Shown here: piece after piece, positions 1 to 5,033 of the stretch | How the letters are laid out: each line of letters begins with the position of its first letter | How positions within the stretch are numbered: the stretch's first letter is position 1 | Assembly: GCA_023432075.1 (NCBI GenBank) | Contig: JAEYVD010000713.1 | Span: 1-5,033, forward strand | Reading direction: 5' to 3' | DNA: 5,033 nt | DNA from: Pseudomonadota bacterium | GTDB lineage: Bacteria > Pseudomonadota > Gammaproteobacteria > Burkholderiales > Burkholderiaceae_B | Notes under the pieces: generated by a model | What the model was told of the DNA's origin: nothing | Seen by the model: only the letters and a program-made list of their open reading frames with translations | Databases searched by the model: none | Made by a program: the position numbers and the translations under genes

Positions 1-14
1 GGTGCAGGGCACCT
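1..14. repeat. Short interrupted palindrome at the window edge
   Basis: GGTGC-AGG-GCACC forms a perfect 5-bp inverted repeat around a 3-base centre, followed by T. It resembles the palindrome at 3227-3239: both read GGTG-N5-CACCT. It lies upstream of the aldehyde dehydrogenase promoter and could be an operator, a small intergenic repeat, or the tail of a longer structure cut by the window edge. Its function cannot be decided here. Confidence 0.4.
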
Positions 15-22
15 CAAAAATA

Positions 23-50
23 TTTCGCATTTCACGTCATAGTTTCGTAT
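23..50. promoter_or_regulatory. TTTCGYAT direct repeats overlapping the promoter
   Basis: TTTCGCAT (23-30) and TTTCGTAT (43-50) are near-identical octamers whose starts are exactly 20 bp apart, about two helical turns. They therefore face the same side of the DNA. They overlap the proposed -35 and -10 elements, a layout typical of a site for a dimeric or tandemly bound regulator. No regulator gene lies in this window, so the binding protein is unknown. Confidence 0.35.
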
Positions 51-53
51 AGT
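24..53 (+). promoter_or_regulatory. Candidate sigma70 promoter of the aldehyde dehydrogenase
   Basis: TATAGT at 48-53 is a good -10 match (5 of 6 to TATAAT). TTCGCA at 24-29, 18 bp upstream, is a moderate -35 match (4 of 6 to TTGACA). Transcription would start near base 60, giving a leader of about 70 nt before the ATG at 133. The surrounding DNA (15-64) is clearly more AT-rich than the rest of the window, as expected for a promoter in a high-GC genome. It has not been tested against a trained promoter model. Confidence 0.45.
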
Positions 54-132
54 AAATTTTTTTCCAGAATCGCCACTTAGGCATAACCCTTAAGCGAAGA
101 CGCTGACTTCGCAAGGCATCGAAGGAACCGGC

Positions 133-1635
133 ATGGACACTCCTCAAGACATCCTGCGCAATCTCGGACTCAATTCCAGTGCGCTCACCGGCGGCACCCT
201 GATCGCCCGCAGCCCGATCGACGGCGCCGAGCTGGCGCAGGTGCATGAGCACACGGTGGCCCAGGCCCACGCCGCCATCACCCGCGCCCGCCAAGCCAGC
301 CTGGCGTGGCGCGATGTCCCCGCCCCCCGCCGAGGCGAGCTGATCCGCCTGTTCGGCGAGACCTTGCGCCAGCACAAGCAGGCGCTCGGCCGCCTGGTCA
401 GCCTGGAAGCCGGCAAGATCGTCGCCGAGGGCGAAGGCGAAGTGCAGGAAATGATCGACATCTGCGACTTCGCCGTCGGCCTGTCGCGCCAGCTCTACGG
501 CCTGACCATCGCGTCCGAGCGTCCCGGCCACCGCATGATGGAAACGTGGCATCCGCTGGGCGTCGTCGGCGTCATCAGCGCCTTCAACTTCCCCGTCGCC
601 GTCTGGTCCTGGAACGCCGCGCTGGCGATGGTTTGCGGCAACGCCGTCGTCTGGAAGCCGTCTGAAAAGACGCCGCTCACGGCCCTTGCCTGCCAGGCCC
701 TCTTCGCGCAAGCCGTGCAACGCTTTGGCGACGCCCCCGCCGGCCTGTCCGAAGTCCTGATCGGCGGCCGCGAAGTCGGCGAAGCCTTGGTCGACTCGCA
801 CACCGTCGCGCTGGTATCCGCCACCGGCTCCACCCGCATGGGCCGCCAGGTCGGACCGCGCGTCGCGCAGCGCTTCGGCCGCGTCCTGCTGGAACTGGGC
901 GGCAACAACGCCATCATCGTCGGCCCCACCGCCGACCTGGACATGGCCGCGCGCGGCATCGTCTTCGGCGCCATCGGCACCGCTGGCCAGCGCTGCACCA
1001 CCACCCGCCGCCTCATCGTTCACGAAAGCATTGCCGACGAACTGGTCCAGCGCCTGCACAAGGCCTATGCCAGCGCCCCCATCGGCAACCCGCTCGACAG
1101 CGGCAACCTTGTCGGCCCCCTGATCGACCGCGCCTCCTTCGACGCCATGCAGGCCGCCCTGACCGCCGCACGCGAACAAGGCGGCGAGGTCACCGGCGGC
1201 GAACGCGTGCTGGCCGACCAATACCCCGACGCCTGGTACGTGCGCCCCGCGATCGCCGAAATGCCCGGCCAGACCGACGTCGTCTGCCATGAAACCTTCG
1301 CGCCCATCCTCTACGTGATGCGCTACAAGGACTTCAACGACGCGCTCGCCATGCAGAACGGCGTGCCGCAAGGCCTGTCGTCCGCCATCTTCACCAATGA
1401 CCTGCGCGAAGCCGAGACCTTCCTGTCGGCCGCCGGCTCCGACTGCGGCATCGCCAACGTCAACATCGGCACCTCCGGCGCCGAAATCGGCGGCGCCTTC
1501 GGCGGCGAAAAGGAAACCGGCGGCGGCCGCGAGTCCGGTTCCGACGCCTGGCGCAACTACATGCGCCGCGCCACCAACACCATCAACTACTCGCGCAACC
1601 TGCCGTTGGCCCAAGGCATCAAGTTCGGCGAATAA
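133..1635 (+). CDS. amaB: ALDH7-family L-aminoadipate-semialdehyde / piperideine-6-carboxylate dehydrogenase
   Basis: This is a 500-residue cytoplasmic NAD(P)-dependent aldehyde dehydrogenase of the antiquitin (ALDH7) branch. By family knowledge it oxidises 2-aminoadipate-6-semialdehyde, in equilibrium with piperideine-6-carboxylate, to 2-aminoadipate in lysine, pipecolate or hydroxylysine breakdown. Visible residues: oxyanion Asn152 in AFNFP, Lys175 in WKPSEKT, the cofactor motif GST at 232-234, general base Glu254 in LELGGNN, and nucleophile Cys288 in AGQRCTTTRR. The 34-residue Glu-Cys spacing is the normal one. The C-terminal third (GGAFGGEKETGGGRESGSD, then NYMRRATNTINYS and LPLAQGIKF) is diagnostic of ALDH7. 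Glu106 and Arg287 appear to match the antiquitin residues that bind the aminoadipate end of the substrate (alignment from memory). The length is full for the family. The start is supported by AAGGAA at 122-127, five bases before the ATG. The gene stands alone: own promoter, terminator after it, and no other lysine-pathway gene in the window. Family assignment is firm; the exact physiological substrate is inferred. Confidence 0.93.
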   Translation: MDTPQDILRNLGLNSSALTGGTLIARSPIDGAELAQVHEHTVAQAHAAITRARQASLAWRDVPAPRRGELIRLFGETLRQHKQALGRLVSLEAGKIVAEGEGEVQEMIDICDFAVGLSRQLYGLTIASERPGHRMMETWHPLGVVGVISAFNFPVAVWSWNAALAMVCGNAVVWKPSEKTPLTALACQALFAQAVQRFGDAPAGLSEVLIGGREVGEALVDSHTVALVSATGSTRMGRQVGPRVAQRFGRVLLELGGNNAIIVGPTADLDMAARGIVFGAIGTAGQRCTTTRRLIVHESIADELVQRLHKAYASAPIGNPLDSGNLVGPLIDRASFDAMQAALTAAREQGGEVTGGERVLADQYPDAWYVRPAIAEMPGQTDVVCHETFAPILYVMRYKDFNDALAMQNGVPQGLSSAIFTNDLREAETFLSAAGSDCGIANVNIGTSGAEIGGAFGGEKETGGGRESGSDAWRNYMRRATNTINYSRNLPLAQGIKFGE

Positions 1636-1703
1636 CCGCCGATCACCCTGCCGCAAGGCCTGCCGGATCCGCCGCGCAGCGCCTTCGCCCAACACCTTTC
1701 TCC

Positions 1704-1739
1704 AAGCCCCGCGCATTGTCGACAATGCGCGGGGCTTTC
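1704..1739 (+). terminator. Rho-independent terminator after the aldehyde dehydrogenase
   Basis: Bases 1704-1737 form a perfect 34-bp palindrome, with 17-bp arms meeting at GTC|GAC and a GCCCCGCGC core. In RNA the central bases would open as a small loop above a very stable stem. It ends in CTTTCG, so the U-tract is only three bases long. It lies 68 bases after the stop codon and before the phospholipase promoter region. The symmetry would also allow it to slow transcription arriving from the other strand. Confidence 0.75.
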
Positions 1740-1798
1740 GCATTGCTTACAGCCCATACAACCAATTAGCCTGACTTACAAACTGTTGCCGGGGACGG

Positions 1799-1807
1799 TG
1801 CTACATT
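1799..1807 (+). promoter_or_regulatory. Possible extended -10 of the phospholipase gene
   Basis: TG-C-TACATT at 1799-1807 has the extended -10 form TGnTAnnnT. I see no good -35 at 16-18 bp; TTACAA at 1776-1781 is 20 bp away. If used, transcription would begin near 1814, leaving a leader of only about 24 nt. The segment 1739-1837 is AT-richer than the flanking genes, which fits a promoter region, but the exact element is uncertain. Confidence 0.3.
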
Positions 1808-1837
1808 GCCTCATCACAAAAACCATACACGTCCTCA

Positions 1838-3124
1838 ATGACCTCCAGCCGTCCCTTTCATCGCTCTCCCACTACCCGCCTCGCCGCCGCCATCCTGGCC
1901 CTGAGCGCGGCCGGCTCCGCCGCGGCAGGCGTGTCTTACCGGCTGGACCGCCCCTCCGCGGCGCCCGGCGAAACCGTCACCATCGAAGCCGTGTTCTTCA
2001 ACGAAGGCGGCTCGCGCGTGGACTGGCAGGCCCCGCCTGAACTCGTCCTCCAGTGGCGCAGCCCCAACGGCCAGATCGTGCGCAGCCTGGCCAAACTGAA
2101 AAGCGGCCGCGACAACTACAGCGTGCCCGTCAACAACTTCGCCCGCATGTCCTGGACCGCCGAAGTGCCCGCCACCGCGCGCGGCCTGCAAGCCGTCTCC
2201 ATCGAAGGCCAACCGTCCATGATGGCGCTGGACGCCACCGGCCGCGACAGTGGCACCCTGGCCAGCACGCCTGCCCAAACTCCCGTCGTCGACCCCCGCA
2301 GCGGCCAACCCATCCCGCCCGCCGCCGTCGCCGCCGCGGGCGCCTCGCCCGAAGCCGGCCCCGCCCCCGCCGCCGCCGTCGAACAGACCGTCGAACAGGC
2401 CGCCTTCGACAAATTCCGCAGCGCCTTCTCGGCCTACAAACCCGTCTACTTTGCCGTCGGCACCCGCGGCCTGACCACCGCCCGTTTCCAGATCAGCGCC
2501 AAATACCGCCTCATCAGCCCGCGCGGCACTGAAGACTCCTGGCACGACGACTTCTACCTGGGCTACACCCAGACCTCGCTCTGGGACCTGGAAAGCGACT
2601 CCAAGCCCTTTATCGACACCACCTTCAACCCCAGCGTCTTCTGGCTCTCCGACGACGTCTGGAAATCCGACAACCAGAACTGGCGCATCGGCATGAACGT
2701 CGGCGTCGAACATGCCTCCAACGGCAAGGACGGCGAAGACTCGCGCTCCCTGAACGACGGCTACATCGAACCGCGCTTCCACTACCGCTTCGACGGCGGC
2801 AGCACCCTCACCTTCGCCCCCAAGGTCAAGGCCTACTTCGCCGTCGCCAGCGAAAACAGCGACTACTCCGCCTACGCCGGCCACGTCGACTGGCAACTGC
2901 GCTGGGCCCAGGACAACGGCGCGGTCGTCACCGCCATGTACCGCCAAGGCGACCAGCGCCGCCGCACCACCCAGCTGGACTTCGCCTGGCCGCTGCAACG
3001 CACGTTCCTGAACTGGAACGGCTACCTGCACCTGCAGTACTTCAACGGCTACGGCGAAACGCTGCTGGGCTACAACCAACGCAACGAAAGCCAGTTCCGA
3101 GTGGGCCTGTCGCTGATTCCGTAA
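1838..3124 (+). CDS. pldA: Outer membrane phospholipase A (OMPLA) with an extra N-terminal domain
   Basis: This 428-residue protein is an integral outer-membrane phospholipase of the OMPLA beta-barrel family, which hydrolyses acyl chains from phospholipids misplaced in the outer leaflet and is active as a calcium-bound dimer. Residues 1-30 are a signal peptide (Arg14, a hydrophobic run, AAA|G cleavage). Residues 31 to about 137 form a separate, beta-rich-looking domain. About 139-188 is a Pro/Ala-rich linker. The barrel runs from about 200 to 428. The catalytic motif HASNG...SRSLN gives His292, Ser294 and Asn306, with the same 2- and 12-residue spacings as E. coli His142, Ser144 and Asn156. 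Ser302 matches calcium ligand Ser152; Lys297 stands where E. coli has Arg147. YTQTSLWDLES, the stretch 258-268 and NGYGETLLGYN also match the family. E. coli PldA is 289 residues, so the N-terminal domain and linker are extra. The C-terminus ends LSLIP, not in the usual aromatic residue. No Shine-Dalgarno sequence is visible, but only this ATG gives a complete signal peptide. It sits alone between two terminators. Confidence 0.92.
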   Translation: MTSSRPFHRSPTTRLAAAILALSAAGSAAAGVSYRLDRPSAAPGETVTIEAVFFNEGGSRVDWQAPPELVLQWRSPNGQIVRSLAKLKSGRDNYSVPVNNFARMSWTAEVPATARGLQAVSIEGQPSMMALDATGRDSGTLASTPAQTPVVDPRSGQPIPPAAVAAAGASPEAGPAPAAAVEQTVEQAAFDKFRSAFSAYKPVYFAVGTRGLTTARFQISAKYRLISPRGTEDSWHDDFYLGYTQTSLWDLESDSKPFIDTTFNPSVFWLSDDVWKSDNQNWRIGMNVGVEHASNGKDGEDSRSLNDGYIEPRFHYRFDGGSTLTFAPKVKAYFAVASENSDYSAYAGHVDWQLRWAQDNGAVVTAMYRQGDQRRRTTQLDFAWPLQRTFLNWNGYLHLQYFNGYGETLLGYNQRNESQFRVGLSLIP

Positions 3125-3155
3125 GGGCCTGACGCGGCACGGAATCGTTGAATGA

Positions 3156-3190
3156 AAATCGCCGGCTTGAAACGCCGGCGATTTGCTTTG
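3156..3190 (+). terminator. Rho-independent terminator after pldA
   Basis: AAATCGCCGGC (3156-3166) and GCCGGCGATTT (3174-3184) pair perfectly over 11 bp around a 7-base loop, TTGAAAC. The stem ends in TTT followed by GCTTTG, a broken U-tract. It begins 31 bases after the pldA stop codon, the usual position for an intrinsic terminator. The A-rich left base of the stem could also let it act on the opposite strand. Confidence 0.75.
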
Positions 3191-3226
3191 TGCGCGCGTT
3201 TGGGGGGTACCCCTCGTGGGCGGGAC

Positions 3227-3240
3227 GGTGTCTGACACCT
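3227..3240. repeat. GGTGTC-T-GACACC palindrome
   Basis: This is a perfect 6-bp inverted repeat around a single T, followed by T. It shares the GGTG-N5-CACCT form with bases 1-14, and the preceding GGGAC plus GGTG (3222-3230) also occurs at 1792-1800 before pldA. A 13-bp odd-centred palindrome fits an operator half-site pair or a small dispersed intergenic repeat. It sits immediately upstream of a TATAGA box, so it would lie in the -35/-10 spacer if that promoter is real. Confidence 0.5.
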
Positions 3241-3249
3241 TGGTATAGA
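3241..3249 (+). promoter_or_regulatory. Possible extended -10 element for the kinase operon
   Basis: TG-G-TATAGA at 3241-3249 matches an extended -10 (TGnTATAAT) with 4 of 6 hexamer bases. The -35 position (about 3221-3226, CGGGAC) is poor. A start near 3256 would give the kinase a leader of about 375 nt containing the two hairpins and the C/A-rich tract. A second TATAGA at 3391-3396 is a weaker alternative without a -35. I found no good promoter close to the kinase start. Confidence 0.25.
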
Positions 3250-3272
3250 GCGCCGACGCAAGACACCCGAAC

Positions 3273-3307
3273 GCCAGATAAGGCCGCCCGCGCGGCCGAC
3301 ATCTGGC
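3273..3307. repeat. Two-part hairpin in the intergenic region
   Basis: GCCAGAT (3273-3279) pairs with ATCTGGC (3301-3307). Inside it GGCCG (3282-3286) pairs with CGGCC (3293-3297), extendable by one C-G pair, leaving a small CCGC loop. The two stems are separated by an internal loop (AA against GAC). No T-tract follows on either strand, so it does not look like an intrinsic terminator. It may be a leader RNA structure or a repeat remnant. Confidence 0.5.
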
Positions 3308-3394
3308 AGCCCCGCAAGATCTTCCGAACCGAGAACCGCCCTACGCCAAAACGCCAAGCAAACCGCCCTCCCCAGCTCTCGTACGCCCTCTATA

Positions 3395-3422
3395 GACGCA
3401 GCCCGCCGCCGTGCCGGGCGTC
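3395..3422. repeat. Bulged hairpin next to the C/A-rich tract
   Basis: GACG (3395-3398) pairs with CGTC (3419-3422), and CCCG (3402-3405) with CGGG (3415-3418), giving eight pairs with a three-base bulge (CAG) on the left arm and a nine-base loop. In such GC-rich sequence a stem of this size can arise by chance. It is noted because it directly precedes the unstructured tract beginning at 3421. Confidence 0.3.
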
Positions 3423-3580
3423 TCAAGAACCCGCACCAAACCCGCCCCAGCCGCCGCAAGAACCACCGAAAGAAACCACCAGAGAAACCCAACAAAGGGA
3501 TTTCCCTCAATCCCCCCGAAACTCCAACCCCGTCCCGTAAACTCCGCCCCAAAGCGCACCCAAAAACACCGCGCACCAAG
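3421..3580 (+). promoter_or_regulatory. C/A-rich, G- and T-poor tract resembling a Rho loading (rut) region
   Basis: By hand count these 160 bases hold 71 C, 55 A, 23 G and 11 T, so 126 of 160 are C or A on the + strand. RNA of this make-up is C-rich, G-poor and largely unable to fold, which is what the Rho termination factor prefers. It ends 50 bases before the kinase start codon. It could end any read-through past the pldA terminator, or act as a conditional terminator in a long kinase leader. The composition is a direct observation; the role is inference. Confidence 0.35.
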
Positions 3581-3630
3581 GGGATCCGGGCCGCTAGCCC
3601 CGGACAGATAAAGCACAAGCAAAGCCATTC

Positions 3631-4773
3631 ATGTTCGCCGACCTGAAGCACCTCTCGCACCACGCCGCCTGGCGCCGCCAGCTTGAAATGCTGCTCGAAT
3701 CCGCTGGCGAAGGCATCTACGGCATCGACCTGCGCGGCCGCTGCATCTTCATCAACAGCGCCGGCGCCGACATGCTCGGCTACACCCCCGATGAACTGGT
3801 AGGCCGCAACATGCACTACCTCATTCATCACTCCCACGCCAACCGCACCCTGATGCCCGTCCACGACTGCCGCATCTTCAAAGCCTTCCGCGACGGCCGC
3901 GGCGAACGCGCCGACGACGAAGTGCTCTGGCGCCGCGACGGCACCTGCTTTGACGCCCAATACGCCTCATACCCCATCCGCAACGACCAGGAAGTCGTCG
4001 GCGCCGTCGTCACATTCTCAGACATCACCGCCCGCAAACAGATCGAACGCGAACTCCAAAGCACCCAGGCCTTGCTCGAACGCCGCGTCGGCGAACGCAC
4101 CGCCGAACTCAGCGCCGCCCACGAATCCCTGCGCCGCCTGTCCTCGCACCTGAGCACCCTGCGCGAAGAAGAACGCGCCCACATCGCCCGCAACATCCAC
4201 GACGATCTTGGCGCCTCATTCACCGCCTTGCAGCTCGACCTGAACTGGCTGCGCCGCCAACTCAGCGCATCGCCAGATCTTCAGGCGCACCTTGACCGCA
4301 TGCTCGAAGTCACCCAGACCGCCATGGGCGCCACCCGCCGCATCCTCAACGACCTGCGCCCCGTCGTCCTCGACCACCTGGGCCTCTGGGCCGCCCTCGA
4401 AGCCCTGCTGCAGGACCTGCAGACCCGCAGCGGCCTGCAGTGCCGCTACCTTTGCCCGCCCGACACCGAAAGCCTGCGCCTGGACCGCAACGCCGAAATC
4501 GCCATCTACCGCATCGTCCAGGAACTGCTCACCAACGTGCAGCGGCATGCCCGCGCCCGCAGCGTCAGCGTCAGCGCCGTCTGGGGCGCCGACGGCCTGG
4601 TGCTCACCGTCGAAGACGACGGCGTCGGCATGCAATTGCCCGAAGACCGCCACACCTTCGGCATCCTTGGCATGCGCGAGCGCGCCCGCGCCATTGGCGG
4701 CGATCTTGCACTGGACAGCGCCCCCGGCGCCGGCATGCGCGCCCGCCTGCGCCTGAACCCGCTGGCCGCTTGA
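3631..4773 (+). CDS. PAS-domain sensor histidine kinase, HisKA_3 (NarL-partner) class
   Basis: This 380-residue protein has no signal peptide or membrane segment, so it is a soluble cytoplasmic kinase. A PAS sensor domain spans about 14-136, ending in the typical VVTFSDITARK. A helical coiled-coil linker covers about 137-175. The HisKA_3 dimerisation domain follows, with phosphoacceptor His190 in ARNIHDDLG. The ATP-binding domain (about 285-378) shows the N-box ELLTNVQRHA with Asn302, the G1 box DDGVGM with Asp330, and the G2 box FGILGMRERA at 343-352. All catalytic motifs are intact. The PAS domain has a His/Cys cluster (His62, 66, 67, 69, 78 and Cys80). An in-frame TAG at 3595-3597 with no start codon between it and 3631 makes this ATG the most upstream start possible; the ribosome binding site is weak. 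The response regulator follows after 13 bp and is the expected phosphoryl acceptor. The signal sensed is unknown. Confidence 0.92.
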   Translation: MFADLKHLSHHAAWRRQLEMLLESAGEGIYGIDLRGRCIFINSAGADMLGYTPDELVGRNMHYLIHHSHANRTLMPVHDCRIFKAFRDGRGERADDEVLWRRDGTCFDAQYASYPIRNDQEVVGAVVTFSDITARKQIERELQSTQALLERRVGERTAELSAAHESLRRLSSHLSTLREEERAHIARNIHDDLGASFTALQLDLNWLRRQLSASPDLQAHLDRMLEVTQTAMGATRRILNDLRPVVLDHLGLWAALEALLQDLQTRSGLQCRYLCPPDTESLRLDRNAEIAIYRIVQELLTNVQRHARARSVSVSAVWGADGLVLTVEDDGVGMQLPEDRHTFGILGMRERARAIGGDLALDSAPGAGMRARLRLNPLAA

Positions 4774-4779
4774 AGGAAA
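4773..4779 (+). promoter_or_regulatory. Ribosome binding site of the response regulator, touching the kinase stop
   Basis: AAGGAAA begins at the last base of the kinase TGA (4771-4773) and ends seven bases before the ATG at 4787. It fixes the regulator start and places its initiation within reach of ribosomes finishing the kinase, which favours translational coupling of the two genes. Confidence 0.8.
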
Positions 4780-4786
4780 CCGCGCC

Positions 4787-5033
4787 ATGCCCCTGAACCT
4801 GCTTATCGTCGACGACCATCTCATCATCCGCCGCGGCCTCGCCCGCATCCTGGAAGAAGACCCGCGCGTCGCCCTTGTCCACGAAGCCGCCGACGGCCCC
4901 GCCGCCCTGCGCGCCCTGCGCCAGGCCCACTACGACGCCATCGTCCTGGACGTCGCCCTTGGCGAGCGCGACGGGCTGGATGTACTGAAAAGCGTGCGCG
5001 CCGATCATCCGGGATTGGGCGTCGTCATGCTCT
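4787..5033 (+). CDS. Response regulator, receiver domain (3' end outside the window)
   Basis: The 82 codons present encode most of a receiver domain; the gene continues past the window. The acidic pair Asp9-Asp10 in LLIVDDH binds magnesium, Asp55 in IVLDVALGERDG is the phosphoacceptor, and helix 1 (IIRRGLARIL) has the form usual in NarL/FixJ regulators. The position four after Asp55, often Pro, is Gly59, a tolerated variation. The partner kinase is of the HisKA_3 class, whose regulators nearly always carry a LuxR-type helix-turn-helix output, so a DNA-binding C-terminus is expected but cannot be seen. The start is supported by AAGGAAA at 4773-4779. The gene is cotranscribed with the kinase. 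Confidence 0.9.
   Translation, partial: MPLNLLIVDDHLIIRRGLARILEEDPRVALVHEAADGPAALRALRQAHYDAIVLDVALGERDGLDVLKSVRADHPGLGVVML

Larger units (their letters stand above)
3185..3630. other. Gene-free intergenic region, about 445 bp
   Basis: No credible gene is visible on either strand. An open frame on + (3148-3540) runs through the pldA terminator, has no ribosome binding site and translates to a Pro/Arg/Gln-rich string typical of chance GC-rich frames. A minus-strand frame (3341-3628) contains a hydrophobic stretch but has no ribosome binding site and no recognisable family. What the region does hold is a 13-bp palindrome, a possible promoter, two hairpins and a C/A-rich tract, listed separately. 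It may be a long leader of the kinase operon, a remnant of lost sequence, or both. Confidence 0.6.

Noticed and set aside
37..1743. 568-codon open frame on the minus strand opposite the aldehyde dehydrogenase
   Set aside because: It is antisense to a gene with complete ALDH7 motifs. Its translation is Gly/Ala/Asp-rich with no recognisable family, the usual shadow of G/C-ending codons in high-GC DNA.
1786..2040. Alternative small + strand frame at the start of pldA
   Set aside because: It overlaps the phospholipase signal peptide in another frame and is Arg-rich with no domain.
1835..3238. 467-codon open frame on the minus strand opposite pldA
   Set aside because: It mirrors the phospholipase codons and runs through its terminator. 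It has Gly-rich repeats without a known domain and no ribosome binding site that I can see.
3496..3507. AGGGA-TT-TCCCT inverted repeat
   Set aside because: Five pairs with a two-base centre is too short to stand out, and it has no matching partner elsewhere in the window.
3148..3540. 130-codon + strand frame after pldA
   Set aside because: It contains the whole pldA terminator, has no ribosome binding site and yields a low-complexity Pro/Arg-rich product.
3586..3603. Small hairpin GGGC-CGCTA-GCCC just before the kinase
   Set aside because: Only four to six pairs with a bulge, within what GC-rich sequence yields by chance.
3341..3628. 95-codon minus-strand frame with a hydrophobic, membrane-like segment
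   Set aside because: The hydrophobic residues come from the complement of the C/A-rich tract. There is no ribosome binding site before its start, which nearly abuts the kinase ATG on the other strand.
3070..3960. 296-codon minus-strand frame crossing the pldA end, the intergenic region and the kinase start
   Set aside because: It overlaps two well-supported genes, and its composition changes abruptly at their borders, showing that it is only a reflection of them.

Overview
The window is high-GC, densely coded DNA from a betaproteobacterium. Strong C/G preference at third codon positions, the protein similarities and the gene style all suggest the Alcaligenaceae (Achromobacter or Bordetella). 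That placement is inference from recalled families, not from a search. Four genes, the last one cut by the window edge, all lie on the + strand.

Layout: (1) 1-132 is an AT-richer leader with a short interrupted palindrome at the very edge, a plausible sigma70 promoter and a pair of TTTCGYAT direct repeats. (2) 133-1635 encodes an antiquitin-type (ALDH7) aldehyde dehydrogenase, very probably the L-2-aminoadipate-6-semialdehyde / piperideine-6-carboxylate dehydrogenase of lysine or pipecolate catabolism (AmaB). It ends at a perfect 34-bp palindromic terminator. (3) 1838-3124 encodes an outer-membrane phospholipase A (OMPLA/PldA) with intact His-Ser-Asn catalytic residues. It carries an extra N-terminal domain and a Pro/Ala linker not present in the E. 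coli enzyme, and is followed by a hairpin terminator. (4) 3185-3630 is about 445 bp without a credible gene. It holds a GGTGTC-T-GACACC palindrome, two longer hairpins and a striking C/A-rich, G- and T-poor tract directly before the next gene. (5) 3631-4773 encodes a soluble PAS-containing histidine kinase of the HisKA_3 (NarX/DegS-like) class. Its partner response regulator (4787 to the window end, partial) starts 13 bp later, with its ribosome binding site touching the kinase stop codon.

The aldehyde dehydrogenase and the phospholipase each look like single-gene transcription units bounded by terminators. The kinase and regulator form a two-component operon. Nothing in the sequence ties the two-component system to either upstream gene. 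I found no mobile element, CRISPR array, tRNA, rRNA or clearly novel multi-gene system. The points most worth a second look are non-coding (the rut-like tract before the kinase, the short palindromes, the promoter repeats), plus the domain make-up of the phospholipase and a His/Cys cluster in the PAS domain.
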